From Hordeum vulgare subsp. vulgare (taxonomy: Eukaryota; Streptophyta; Magnoliopsida; Poales; Poaceae): a DNA stretch of 64,000 bases. A program made the position numbers and the translations under genes. The stretch covers positions 331,908,581-331,972,580 of the forward strand of contig NC_058518.1 in NCBI RefSeq assembly GCF_904849725.1, written 5' to 3'. The first letter of the stretch is position 1; every line of letters starts with the position of its first letter. The notes beneath the pieces are model-generated. The model was given only the letters and a program-made list of their open reading frames with translations, did not search any database and was not told where the DNA came from. Positions 23,568 to 35,048 of this stretch are shown here, piece after piece.

Positions 23568-24065
23568 GGCATCTAATACATCTTTTATTTTATTATCTTT
23601 TAACTCTCAACACTCCCATCTCTCTCTTTGTTAACAGAGTTACACAAAACTCTGTGCTCTAACTCAACATAGAAGAACACATCCTTCAAATCTTCCTACC
23701 GGTCACTACCGTCGACGGATCGGAGTCCCGTTTGCCGGAACGGAACCGGGACGGTGAGGGGAACGCGATGGTGGGAGGAGCCCGAGGAGGGGCTCACCAA
23801 TGTTGATGAGACGGCCCGGTGAAGCCGGAGTTCGCGGGAAGGAGGAGGTGACGGTGGTGATGGCGCGGTGATGACGGTGGTGCCGGTGAGGATGTCGAGA
23901 GAGCCCCGATGAGGAAGAGACCCTCCCGAAGGGGGGGGGCGTTGAAGGTGGGGGCCGGCCAAGGTGAGGCCGGCCGGATCCGGCGAGGTGGAGGTGTCTC
24001 CCTGCCCGGTCCTTCTTGGACCGAGCGGGAGGAAGGTCGATGGGGGGGGGGGGTTGGGGCCGGCC

Positions 24066-24159
24066 GGCGGGGTGGAGATGCAGGGGAGGCCCGATGGGGG
24101 AGGGGGCTCGCTGGCGGGGTGAAGATGCAGGGGAGGCCCGGTGGGGGAGGGGGCTCGCC
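24066..24159. repeat. 47-bp tandem duplication in a G-rich tract
   Basis: Two adjacent copies beginning GGCGGGGTGGAGATGCAGGG and GGCGGGGTGAAGATGCAGGG, in a region with several runs of eight or more G (for example near 23930 and 24040). It may form four-stranded structures in the DNA; on the inferred sense strand it is C-rich. Confidence 0.8.
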
Positions 24160-25024
24160 GGCGAGAGGAGGAGGACGGGAGGGAGAGGTGGCTCGCCGGT
24201 GGTGAGAGAGGAAGTGGGGCTCGCCGGCCGGGGTGGGGGCGAGGTGGAGAGGATGGCCTGGCGCAGAGGAGGCCAGTGGGGGGGGGGAGAGGGAGATCGT
24301 GGGGAGGGAGAGAGCCGAGAGAGAGAGGGGGCTCTCGTGGGGAAGGTGGGGGCTGGATCGAGGAGAGTCTCTCGTGGGGAGGGGGTTACGAGAGGTGAGG
24401 GAGAGATAGGCTGTCGGTGGGGTGGGTGTGCACCGACGGAGAGAGAGAGAGGGGATCGGTGGGGAGGGGGCCCCACGATGGGTGGGGTTGGCGGCGCTGC
24501 GAGGGGAGGGAGCGAGGCAGGGGGGCTCCCTCGCCCTAGGGTTTGAGGGGCGTTGGTGGGCCGGCTCGGCTGGGCCACTTTGGCCCAGTCGGCTAGGGGG
24601 TGGGGTTTCCTTTTCTTTCTTTTTTTGTTCTTTTTTTCTTTTGTTTTGTTTTTTCTTTTTCTATTATTTCCTCTTTCTAATTTCCTTTTTTTTTCTTTTT
24701 AATTTATTTTCTTTTGTTTCTTTTATTATTATTATTTTTAATATTTCTTTCTATGCATATCTTCCTTTAATAGTTAATATGATTTATAAATATACTTTTC
24801 TTTTGTTTTCAATTTCTGAATCCGGATAGAACTTCAATGCGGGTCAACGACGGTAATTCTCGATGATGTGGTATCATTAGCGGGTGATCACTGTAGGTTA
24901 ATTACAATATTTACTGTAGCAAAAGTCGAGGATGTCACAATACTCTACCCTCGAAAACTGCCGCGATCCCACACGCTGGTGGGCCATTGCAAGACAATTG
25001 CTAATTGTTGAGCAACTGGAAGCA

Positions 25025-26219
25025 GTCACGGGATCTTGTATTATGGAACGATTAAAGAGACTTGCCGGTAACGAGATTGAGCTAGGTATGGAGATATCGA
25101 CTATCGAATCTCAGGAAAGTAACATATTGAAGGACAAAGGGAAGACCATACAGGATTGATTGAATCCTTGACATTGAGGTTCAACCGATGAAAGATCTCC
25201 GTAGAATATGTAGGAACTAATATGGACTTCCAAGTCCCGCTATTGGTTATTGACCGGAGAGTGTCTTAGTCATGTCTGCATAGTTCTCGAACCCGCAGGG
25301 TCTACAGACTTAAGGTTCAGTGACGATATAAGCATAACTGAGTCATAGTGTTGGTGACCGAAGGAAGTTCCGAGTCCCAGATGAGATCCCAGACATGACT
25401 AGGAACTCCTGAATAGTCCGGAGGTGAAGATTGATATATAGGATGAAGTTTATCAGAGTTCGGAAGTGTTCCGAGGCGTACTGATGAATTCAGAGAGTGC
25501 CGAAGGGGGTTTCGGGAAGCCCCGACAATTGTTGGGGGGCCTCATGGCCCAAGGAGAGGGGCACCGCAGCCCACCAGGGGGATGGGCACAACCCTCTACC
25601 CATCCCACTTTGTCCGAAGGGGGTGGGCCTCCTTGGGGTGCAGCCAGCCCTACTTGGGTGGCAAGGCACCCAAGTGGGGGGCCACCCTAACCCTAGTCGC
25701 TATCTCCCCCCTCCCTTGGCCGCCAGCCCCTAGGGGGTAACCCTAGAGCGCCCTCCCCTCTCTCTTCCTCCTATATATAGAGAGGTAGAGAGGGGGCAGC
25801 CACACGACAATCTTGCCCCGACGCTGTCCCTCATCTCCTTCGCAGTTTCTCTCCTCTATAACCCCACGGTGAAGCCCTGCCGAGCTGTCACCACCAACAC
25901 CTCACCACATCATCGTTCTGCCAAAGGACTCGGGCTGCTACTTCACAATCGCTCGCTGGATCAAGGAGGTGAAGGCGTCACCAAGCTATACGTGTGTTGA
26001 ACGCGGAGGTGCCGTCCGTTCGACACTTGATCGGTAGATCGCGGGACGGTTCGTGATTGGATCGCGAAGACGTACCACTACATCAACCATGTTCTTGAAG
26101 GCTTCCACTTAGCAGTCTACAAAGGTATGTAGATCCAATCTCTCCACTTGTAGATGGTCATCACCATGGATAGATCTGTTTGCACGTAGGAATTTTTTCC
26201 CATGCAACGTTCCCCAACA
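25025..26219 (+). repeat. Copia B 3' LTR, second segment (with LTR promoter)
   Basis: Begins with the duplicated GTCAC and continues the BARE/WIS-type LTR: CTTGCCGGTAACGAGATTGA (25058), the phrase TTGGTTATTGACCGGAGAG (25244), a TATA box CTATATATAG (25771-25780), and the terminal GCAACGTTCCCCAACA ending at 26219. The total LTR is about 1.77 kb, the usual length for the family. The five bases after it are CGCTG; the partner duplication would be at the lost 5' end. Confidence 0.88.
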
Positions 26220-26964
26220 CGCTGACCCCAACTGTTAGTAGAGGGTGCGTGGAGGGACGCGACCGAGTGCGCCTTGGCGCCTAAACGACGAGAAGAGCAC
26301 GCGGAGGGACGCGAGCACAACGTGCCGCAACTGCTTAAACGGCGAGCAAATACCTGCATAATTATTGCATATAACAGTTGAACATAGCCATATGAAGGTC
26401 TGTTTCGGGCTTTGAGCCGAGAACCATCAATAAATTTTGAACTTGTTTCTTGTCACATTCTAGATTACCAGATAATAAGTAATTGCAAATGTGCTCACAC
26501 CGATCAAACCTAAACGTGTTCACACTTAGCACCGGGCTACAAAAGCTACCCACTCAAAAATTACTTCTCATTTCCTCTCCTCATCACCCACTAAACAGGT
26601 CTTTCCTGTCAAGTCATTCCGCCATGACCCGTAGGAGGAGTTTTGTGTCGACATATAATCAAGGAGAAAAGACCTAAGCCGTGGAAGCACTATAAAGGTC
26701 TCGCCATTTCACGACAGACGTAACAAAGATGTCTTGGCACGCCGCGGAGGCCTCGAATGAGCTCTCACCGACAGGCGAGCGCTCTCGCAAGCCCACTCGC
26801 CGCAACAGCGAACGTGAAGAAATGGTTGTGCTGAAGTCCTTGGCCATCGATGACGCTAGTCTCGCTAGCCTAATTAGGCTGGAGGAGCTGGTCGACAGAT
26901 GAAGATTAGCGATGTCTCGGCTGAGAAGGAGATCGGCCTCGTCATACGACTCATGGGTGACAAC
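26220..26964. other. Unclassified, possibly low-copy segment between Copia B and the hAT-like element
   Basis: About 745 bp with no resemblance to any other sequence in the window. The first part has a near-repeat, GGAGGGACGCGA (26251) and GGAGGGACGCGAGC (26302). The last 280 bp are GC-richer and contain a TATA box and a short ORF. This is the best candidate for original (pre-insertion) genomic sequence, or for a decayed gene remnant. Confidence 0.45.
26729..26902 (+). CDS. Short ORF (57 aa), possible gene remnant
   Basis: MSWHAAEASN at the start and ELVDR at the end (TGA 26900-26902). The composition is unlike translated repeat: charged, with a basic SRKPTRRNSERE stretch and a Leu/Ala-rich helix-like tail. 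A TATAAA (about 26691) lies some 38 bp before the ATG. Shifting frame at the stop gives a further open stretch, MKISDVSAEKEIGL, that runs into the hAT-like terminus, so this may be a frameshifted and truncated host gene. No family recognised. Confidence 0.3.
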   Translation: MSWHAAEASNELSPTGERSRKPTRRNSEREEMVVLKSLAIDDASLASLIRLEELVDR

Positions 26965-27505
26965 CAGGGCCGGTCCTGACATTTTAGAGGCCCGGGGCAG
27001 AACAAAAACTAGGGCCCGCTTAAGATAAACATCATAATAATGAAATTACAGTTTGCTAAATGTCCATGGTGTCGACTGATTTTCCTAGAGAAAAGGCAAG
27101 GTGGCACCGTCTACGGCACCCCAACAGGATACTCAGAATCACTAGTGGCGAGGAGTCAATGGTCGATAGTGGCGGGTGTTATGGGGTCGTCATCGTAAGA
27201 GATAGGGTCACTAGAATCATGGTTCAGAGGTGGTCTACCTACGTCGGAGGATATGGCTGGGGCAAACGCGACAGTGCCACATCAATCCACGAGAGTGGTG
27301 GACTGCGGTACAACATATACAAGGACAAATCTGACTTGGCGGGATGGCGGAAATATTGACTCATGCTAGAACCAAAAAGGCGGATGAATAATAGGAAGGC
27401 CAAAAAAATTGAATGAAACGTTGAACAATGCAAGCTATGCATCATGTACATACGGATAAATTACTTAATTAGAAAAATAGGTATAGGGAAGGATAATATT
27501 GTATA

Positions 27506-30500
27506 TGTAACAACCCGAGACCGACGCTCCAGGAGATTCCCCTTTTATTATGTTGTCGTCGTGTTAATTATTTGTTTGTTGAATTCATCATGTCATCATG
27601 CCATTAAGTTTTCTGCATCTCAAATAAAGAAATTGTATGGATCTTTGGTCCATTTAAATTGAGGGAATTCATACAATGATTTCTCTTTATAACATATTCG
27701 CCCAATATTTTAGGGAGCTATAATGAATATTCCATCAATTGGAATTAACCATAGCACACTTGCAAAATTAACCCCATGCCCAAATTCCCTTTCTAACCAT
27801 TTCTTTCTCTGTTCTGTTTCTTTTTTCCTGTTAATAGATGGTAGGAGTAGTATAGAAGAGAGAGGGGCCAATGTTGCAGGTCAGGTCAACAACTCTTGGT
27901 GGGCCCATCGCCACCACTAACCCTAGCGACAGGGGAGAGCGGTGCCCGATCCCCACCTCGTTCTCCTCTCGTTCATTCTCCCTCTCGTTCCCTACACCCG
28001 CCGCCACCTGACGAGAGACCCAGGCATGGCCTCGATCCTAGAGCCCTCCCGATAGCGCCGCCTTCCTTCCCAAACACCCATGCACACCCACGAAGAGAGA
28101 TGCGAGCGCCCGCCTCCTCCCTGCCTGAGGTGGCCGACCCCATCGCTCCAGCCTTCGCTGTCGTCGCCATCCCACGTTGTCAGCCCTTTCTCCTCGCCGT
28201 TGCCCCGCCGTCCATCGCCGGATCCGGTGCCCCACCACCCGATCTACCCGTCACTGTCCAAGGAGCTTCTCCAACCGCGCCATGGACGCCCATCGAAGAT
28301 TGTCAGCCAAGACATGGATCCTGTCGCCTCGCACCTGTTTTGCACAACTCGCCCCTGCACGTCCCCTGCACTCCATATCCATACCGCCGGACCAGGCCAT
28401 CAGCTCTCCATGCACCTCCTTCATCCACGCGAGCACGCCGCGCTCGAACCACGTCCTCAACCTCATGCGCCCGGCAGCAGCTCAGCCCTCCTCCGCATGC
28501 TCGCCCGCTTCTCCTCAAGTCCGCATATAGTCGCCATGGCGTCGCCATGCAGCCATGCCCGCCTAGCCATCAAGATCGGCTGCCCACCTCTCTTCCTGTA
28601 GCGCCGTCGTGCGCATCCACGCCCACAACTGTGTCATTGCATCCTCCATGCTGCTGCTTAGCTGTCTACTGCGTAGATCGATAGCAGCAACCTACACGCC
28701 TCCGCTGCTCTTGCCCTTGACATGGTACCCCACTGCAGCTTAGGACCCCACCATGCCAACTTGTGGCATGTTTCACTCTGATGTGTTGTGAGGCTCGAAT
28801 CCACCTTTGGAACAAAGGTGACAAGGATTCCCTGAGATCGACGACTTTCAGGATCGACTTACCCGGACGTCAATTCATGCAAGACCCAAACCACGACGAC
28901 CGACGCTTAGTACCGCTACGGTTTCCGTGTACATCTACCGCCCCTGAAGACCCATGTACCACTACTTCCACGACATCCACGATGACCCATGTACAACTAC
29001 ACCCCTACGACTTGACCCGCTCTGAGAGGCACGCTTCAAAGGTATACTACCGAGACGATACCCGTGCATGAATGCATTGTCGTATGAGAGGCGATGTTGT
29101 CTGTTTCGTGGATGCCATGCTAGTTGCACGTTTTCCCTCTTTTGCCGTGCCCCAACACATGGGAACCCAGTAACCGGGATCAGCCCATCATTCTTGGCTT
29201 GACACGCACATGCTCCCAATTCGTTGGCATCGGTATCTCATCGAGTTTTCGGGACCGAAACGTTGCCATGGCATCATTTCCATTTTGCTGCCATGATTCC
29301 CTTTCGTTCTGCATGGTGGCACATGCTTCATATCCTTCTTGCCAGTGTTTTCACAAAATTGCATGCATGTTGCATTCATGGCATAATATCCTGTGTGGCA
29401 GATATCTTTTAACCGTAGCTCATTTCAATGTTCTTATGTGCTAACCGACTAGAATGACGTGTAGAATCACATGCTTCACCTCTTGCCATGTTTAAACAAC
29501 ATTTAATATTGTTGTGTACCTAAATGGGAGTGAACTAAATAATTCGTATGTGGAGTTTCGTCAATATGCAACTCGTTGCATATTGAGCTTCACTTAATGT
29601 GTAGTGTTGATTGTTGTGAATTGCCATGCCATGCCTTGCATAATTGAAATGGACATGCATCATATTAGGTTGTGTATCATATCGTGCATGTGCCATGATG
29701 CATATCGTGTGTTGATTCTTGTTTCTGGTTGCTTCGTCTCGATAGAGTTCCGCAAGCATTTCGGAATGTGAGGATCCATTCGACTACGTTGGTTCACCTT
29801 CTTCACGGATTCGTTCTTCTTCCAAGCGGGATCTGAGGCAAGATGACCATTTCCCTAGATACCATTACTATCAATGCCATACTAGTTGTCTCGTTTCTTT
29901 CGGTAGGTCTCGTTGCCTACCGTTTGTTAAATGTGAGTCTCTCAACATTGCCATGAAAACTTCAACCATTCTAGAACATAGCAAACCACTGACTCGCTAT
30001 GTTACCGCTTGCTTAACCATGCGTTAGCGTTGCTAGTTTACAGGTGCAGTTGCTTCCATGTGATAACATGGGTTCCTTGTTATATCACCATATTAATGCT
30101 ATTTAAATTAATGCACCTACATACTTAGTAAAAGGTGCAAGGCTCGGCCTTTCTAGCCTGGTGTTTTTTCCACCTTTGCCGCCTTAGTTTCCGTTACCGG
30201 TGTTATATTCCATAATATAGCGCTCCTAACATGATCGGGGTTGTTATGGGGACCCCCTTGATAATTCATTTTAGATTAAGACTAGCCCGCAAGGCCCAAC
30301 ATTGGTACTACATTTGCCTAATAACCTAATAAAATTTCATAGGTACTTTTTGGACCCCGTGGAAAATTAATCAACCCTCCAGGGCCAGTGCTCCGCATGA
30401 GTGTTGGTCCGACCTGTCAACCGCCGGTGGCTTCCAGGGGAAACTCTATGATTGTCCTATCGGAAGTTTGGACAATCCGTCGTGTCCTGAGAACGAGATA

Positions 30501-31478
30501 CGTGGCTCCTATCGGGATCGTCGACACGCCAGGCGGCCTTGCTGGATTAGTTTTCCCTTCGACGAAATATCTTGTGCATCGGGATTCCGTTGATGCTTTG
30601 GGATATCTCAGAGTTGAGGTTTTCCACTAAGGAATCCGAGGAGATCACGAGTTTCGTGATCGAGGCTTTCTATGCGGCTTGTGGTAATTTGTGATGGACT
30701 AGTTGGAGCACCCGTGGAGGGTTAAATCTTTTGGAAACCGTGCCGACGGTTATGTGGAAAACTTGGAAACTTTGTTTCACAACCGGTTCTAGAAAACTTG
30801 AAGTTAGCTTAATTGAAATATGAAAATTGTGTGCGCAACCGTGACTGTCTCTTCTCATGAGTTCTGTATGGTTATGCCTGACGTAAGTAGGTGTTCAGGA
30901 TCATTCATCTGTTCATCATTAATTCACATCGGTTATGCGTAGATCAGCCCCCTCTTATTCTTGTGCTCGTAAGTTAGCCACTCAAATAAATGCTTAGTCA
31001 CTTGTTGCAGCCTCACCACTTAATCATACCTCACCCATTAAGCTTTGCTAGTCTTGATACCTTTGGAAATGAGATTGCTGAGTCCCTGTGGCTCACAGAT
31101 TACTACAACAACAGTTGCAGGTACATGTAAAGAGTTACTTTGACGTGAGCGTGATGATTGTTCTATTTTGAGTTTCTTCTTCTTCTTCATTGATCTAGGA
31201 TGGGTTCCAGGCCGGCAGCCTAGGATAGCAAGGATGGACGTCATTCTTTTATCATTTGTTTTCTTCCGTAGTCGGACCCTGCTCTTCTACATGATTACTG
31301 TATATTGCTATATTGATGTGATCTTGCTTGTGGCGAGTGCACGCCAACTCCTTATACTCATCTTTTCAGTACATGTACTTGTAATGATATTAATTCTTGC
31401 GAGACGATGAGTTGCGTTTCTATCCCTATCGAGGCCCTCGCACAAAAATAAGGATAGGATCGCATCTTGGGCGTTACA
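27506..31478 (+). repeat. 5' LTR of LARD E (3973 bp)
   Basis: Opens TGTAACAACCCGAGACCGAC and ends TTGGGCGTTACA. It holds a C-rich block (about 27940-28620) with Pro/Ser/Arg-rich frames on both strands and then AT-richer sequence up to the LTR end. None of the frames is preserved between the two LTRs of E or between E and H, so none is annotated as a gene. Confidence 0.85.
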
Positions 31479-31481
31479 AGT

Positions 31482-31495
31482 TGGTATCAAGGCAG
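31482..31495 (+). promoter_or_regulatory. Primer-binding site of LARD E (initiator tRNA-Met type, mutated)
   Basis: TGGTATCAAGGCAG starts three bases after the LTR. The usual site is TGGTATCAGAGC, so two adjacent positions appear swapped or mutated. The equivalent in H reads TGGTATTAGAGCAG. Confidence 0.7.
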
Positions 31496-34400
31496 TACCA
31501 ACCTAGGAGCCCCCTTGATTGATCAAACTTGGCCGAGTCGAGTCTAGTGAAAAATTGCTTTGAGTCTAGTTATATATCGGAGATTTGGATTCTTTGTTCT
31601 CCTCTTCTATGCTCGGGTGAGGAATCTTGACGTAATAATTTTAATCCTACTCCTCTTCTCACTCAAATTTCTTTTTAGTATCACGCATATATTTTTGGAA
31701 TCTATATGATGTCAATGTGATGGAGTTTTGACTTGGTGCCTCCTGCTGTGTTGATCTTATTCCGGGGAGTTGAGCTCCAGGGGATTCTTGAGCACATCGT
31801 TATCATTCGGATTTCTTAGTATCTCAGGATGGAGGATGTTCGAAATTGCTTCAATACAAGTTGTGGAGAGATAAGCCCGACATCCCCAGTACTGGTGCAG
31901 AGAGTTCGTGGGTACCGCCATACTTAGTATCGTTGTGATTACGAGAGTCTGAGATAGATGAGTTTCCGAGATCTCTGGTTATGTGTTGAGGGATGTGATA
32001 CACTGGACGGGTTATTGTTATTGCTAGGAGTTGAGTGATGGATTTTACTCCTTGTATCCGTGGACCCGATTGCATGACGAGAAAATTTCGGGAGTTGTTA
32101 CGTGGGAATTCAAGTAGTTACTTATAGGACAACCTTCCAACAAATGCATGATGTGAGGTTGGGGTTCGACATCTAGTGGATTCGTTTGTTCACGGTCGTT
32201 TTTACACAGGACAATCTTGACATATGTCATCGGTATGCTTTGACAAGCCCTATAGTTCGCTACTTCTAGGGAGCATATTTGAGCGTCATTTTAATATGAC
32301 AATCCAATGTACGATCGAGCCCGTGCGATCGTATCCATGAAAATATCGAGCGGAATCTCTGTCATATGTTTGTTCTGGCTAATTTGCAAGCCTCGTCCTT
32401 TGTTTTGTTGGAATATGGTAATTCGAATTGCTTCAATGTCAAATGGTGATTTCATATCTTTTCTAAGTGATGTTCTCATATTTCTATGGGAATGCTAATT
32501 ATGTTGCCCAATCAAGTTGTCTTATAAATTCTTTTCAATCGGAGTCGTCATGTCAATTCATTTTCAACCGGTGTGCTTCTCTTCAAGTCAATTCAATCCT
32601 TTTTTTAGTATTTGCAAGATCAATCTCTCATTTCTATCCGGAGTTGTCTCGTCTGTCCCAAGTTGTCTTTGTTTTTCCCGCCCTCCCACCCCTTTTTCTT
32701 CATGATTTAATTATCATCCAAGTGTAGTTCAATTCATGGTTGCTTTCGCTATCTTTTTCTTTTCTCTCTTATCCCGTGATTCATTGTGAAGATTCTCAGG
32801 AGTTCTGAGTTAGTTATTTTTCATTCTTGTTCTCCTTTTCGGTCAATTCAATTCAAGCTCTCGGTGTTCATCATACCCTTTTCATCCTCTAATGATTTCT
32901 GTGTTGGTAATTCTTATCAAGTCTTTCTTGTTTTTCATGTCTCTCTGTTCTATCCGGAGTGCTGAAGATATCTCAGAGTTTCTTTTTTTCAATCCTTTCA
33001 ATTATTTTGAGGTTCCCAACCTCATCAATTTTTTATTTGTACCGGTGCAATCTATCTTTCTTAGCAATCAGTTCAATGGTGGTTTCTTTTGAGTGGGCCC
33101 ATAACCCATAGGTTTTCCCAGGATCTTCATGGCTCTTCTAATCTTTTCTTGAGTCTAATTCTTTTCAAGTGCGCCGTAAGAATTATTTTCATGAGTCATA
33201 TTCCCTATCCAAGATCAATCTGAATTATTTTATCATTGCCTCAACCTGGTCATTATTCATTATTCTGGAGTGACTCAGTAATTCTTGGTGGTGTTCTCCG
33301 CATCATTTTCAGCTTCGAAGACCGAAGGAGTGTTTCTCTCAAATCTTGTCCATTCTTTTGAAGATTGTCATCTCAGCTCGTGATATCTTCTGAATTGTTG
33401 TCAATCATGAGTAGTTCTTTCCATATCTATCCGGTGCATTTCCGTGTTGTGTTCATTTCTTGATCCTCCGAAGGCCATCATTTCAGAAGATTTCTTCATT
33501 CTCAGCTTTCAGCTTTCATTCTCAAATTCTTCTCATTTGTTGTCTCTTCGTTCATCTCAATTATTCCGGTCCCTTGATCAAGTTTTCTCTCAGGTGGATC
33601 AAGATGTCTTCATTCTCATGTATCTCCATTCAATCTTCGTATCCTTATTCATTTGCAAATTCTTACCTGTGGCCTAATAAATCTTTCTCTAATCGAATCA
33701 TCCTCTTTTGTCCTCATGTAGCCAGTTCATTTGTGTTATCCTCTTTCATTCCAAATTCTTACCGGTGATTCTTTCAAGACTTTTTCAGTTTGTGCTCCAT
33801 CTCTCTCTCCCGAATATTTTTCAAGAAGAATAAATGGTATGCTAAATCTGTTGCTTGTCATCAATTTAACTTGATGAAGGGTGAGCATAACATAATTCTT
33901 TTTCTCGTTGATCAAGGTGATTTCAATTCTTCTTCTGGTGTGGCTCATGATATCATTTTTTCTAATTGTTCTTATCTTTTCTTTTTTGGGAATTCCAAGC
34001 TTGTCTCAAGTATATCCTTGTGAAGCTTCATCAAAATATTTGCAAGGCTTCAATCTTATTCTTTTCAACATTCAACTCTTTATATCATCCTTTCATCCTG
34101 GTGTTATCCAAGTGGTTCTTCATGGTGATTCATCAAGGTTTCAATTCCTTCTTTAAGTGTTCTTCAACATTCTTGTTGGAGAGGCTCGAATATCCTGTGA
34201 TTTGCATTCCAATTGCAATTCTCCCTCCTTTATCCTTTGAGGTGGTGTTATAGCTTTCTTGTTAGTGGAGGAGTCTCAAAGAGTATTTGTTTCAAGAATG
34301 AAATATTTAAACCCACCAATTCTATGATCATGAGATATTTTCAACCCATCTTTTCTTCCATTGAGTTATCTTGGATTAGACTTCACCTAAAGCTTTTCCT

Positions 34401-35010
34401 AAGGATTGTTTCTATTATGGTGATTATCGTCGATCCAAGTTCTCAAGGTATCCTCTTGGTGTAAGGAGTTTTCATATCTTGTTGCTCCCAATGAATCAAT
34501 TTTTTTCCAATTGTGGTTACTTGTCACCTCATTGTTGAGATGGTTTCCATAAGCCCACAACAAGCTTGTTCTTTTCGTTGTTGGTTTTCCAACAACTCCG
34601 TTCAATTATTCTTTCTAAGGGTGCTCTTCTAGTTCAATTGTGGTAGAATGTGTCAATTTCTTCTCCATTCTTTTCTTTCCAATGCTCAAGTTTCTATTCT
34701 CTTGTTCGGAGATGTTGTGATGTTGCTCTTTTGTATCAATCATCTCGGGTTGTCAAGATCATGTTCTTTCCTTGCTTATCAATTTAGTTTGTTTGTTGTG
34801 AATCTTGTCAAGATATTTCCATATTATCAAATTTTTGTCCTCAATTTCGTACCGAAGTGTTGCTGAAATTTTGTGTGAATTCTTGCTTGTTTATCATACC
34901 ATTCTTCATCTCTTTCCAGCCTTCAAGGGTCGTTGGTTTCACTCATTTGTTAAATAAGTGACTAAGTTTTACCTCTTGCTCTTTCCCTTCCTCTTTCGTT
35001 CTTCATTCTT

Positions 35011-35029
35011 AGATCTCGGGGCGAGATCT
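35011..35029 (+). other. Conserved hairpin before the E 3' LTR
   Basis: AGATCTCG, loop GGG, CGAGATCT: an 8-bp perfect stem ending 19 bases before the LTR. The H copy has GGATCTCG...CGAGATCC, so the outer A-T pair is a G-C pair there and pairing is kept. Confidence 0.7.
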
Positions 35030-35048
35030 CTAGTTAGTGTAGGAGAGT

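Larger units (their letters stand above)
20870..24939 (-). mobile_element. Long solo LTR D2 (gypsy-like), TSD ATACT
   Basis: A 4070-bp insertion in the C 3' LTR. It is bounded by TGTGACGCCCTCGA and TCGAGGATGTCACA and flanked by ATACT (20865-20869 and 24940-24944). No primer-binding site, polypurine tract or coding domain is seen, so I read it as a single long LTR. The minus strand is the likely sense: the ends then resemble the Sukkula-type LTR (ending GGGCGTCACA), and an AAACCCTA-type leader with C-rich sequence follows the AT-rich upstream part (24600-24830). Proline-rich frames here (for example 23706-24578) are products of this composition. Confidence 0.7.
9320..25024 (+). mobile_element. 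Gypsy element C, non-autonomous, TSD GTCAC
   Basis: A complete but nested Ty3/gypsy element with LTRs at 9320-10944 and 19323-25024 (the latter enlarged by insertion D2), a tRNA-Asp primer-binding site, a gag-protease frame (11022-15373, split by D1), an LTR-like spacer, a second ORF (16313-17379) and a polypurine tract. GTCAC is found at 9315-9319 and 25025-25029. There is no reverse transcriptase, RNase H or integrase between protease and 3' LTR, so it would need Pol from a relative. Element G has the same layout, which means the missing pol is a family trait. By eye the two LTRs differ by roughly 5-6% over their first 330 bp. Confidence 0.9.
19323..25024 (+). repeat. 3' LTR of gypsy C, enlarged by insertion D2
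   Basis: The LTR resumes exactly as at the 5' end (TGATACGTCTCCATCGTATC), is interrupted at 20870-24939 by D2, and ends AACTGGAAGCA at 25024, directly followed by GTCAC. Without D2 and its duplicated ATACT the LTR is about 1.63 kb, matching the 5' copy. Confidence 0.88.
4410..26219 (+). mobile_element. Copia element B (BARE-1/WIS/Angela type), decayed and split
   Basis: A plus-strand Ty1/copia retrotransposon. From left to right: leader (4410-4739), a gag-pol pseudogene (4740-8708) in the Copia order gag, protease, integrase, reverse transcriptase, RNase H, then a 3' LTR (8745-9319 and 25025-26219) interrupted by gypsy C. The 5' LTR lies beyond inserted element A, outside the window. The LTR opens with the BARE-type GGAAATATGCCCTAGAGG and closes GCAACGTTCCCCAACA. 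Many stops and frameshifts, a mutated catalytic motif and a missing polypurine tract show that it is long dead. By nesting it is one of the oldest layers here. Confidence 0.88.
31479..35048 (+). other. Non-coding core of LARD E
   Basis: A 3570-bp core, pyrimidine-rich (T and C) on the plus strand. The longest frames are about 100 codons, low in complexity and without motifs. It is collinear with the core of H (54735-58159, reverse strand), for example TTTGTTTTGTTGG (about 32401) and the run TTCATTTTCAACCGGTGTGC (about 32568). A short motif, CCGGTG or CCGGAG, recurs at 32578, 32638, 32954, 33042, 33431 and 33762, with variants at 32540 and 33566. Conservation without coding suggests structural or packaging RNA; this is inference. 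Confidence 0.75.

Noticed and set aside
23706..24578. 290-codon proline-rich frame on the minus strand
   Set aside because: It lies in the GC-rich block of solo LTR D2, has only low-complexity Pro/Ser/Arg content, no domain, and overlaps equally long frames on the other strand.
26674..26982. 102-codon frame on the minus strand
   Set aside because: Runs across the boundary into the hAT-like terminus and opposite to a more plausible plus-strand ORF; no motif.
27060..27359. 99-codon frame on the plus strand in the hAT-like element
   Set aside because: No transposase or other motif recognised; too short to support alone.
27896..28684. 262-codon frame in the LARD E 5' LTR
   Set aside because: Not preserved in the 3' LTR (the corresponding 35381-36049 frame differs in length and content); C-rich LTR sequence.
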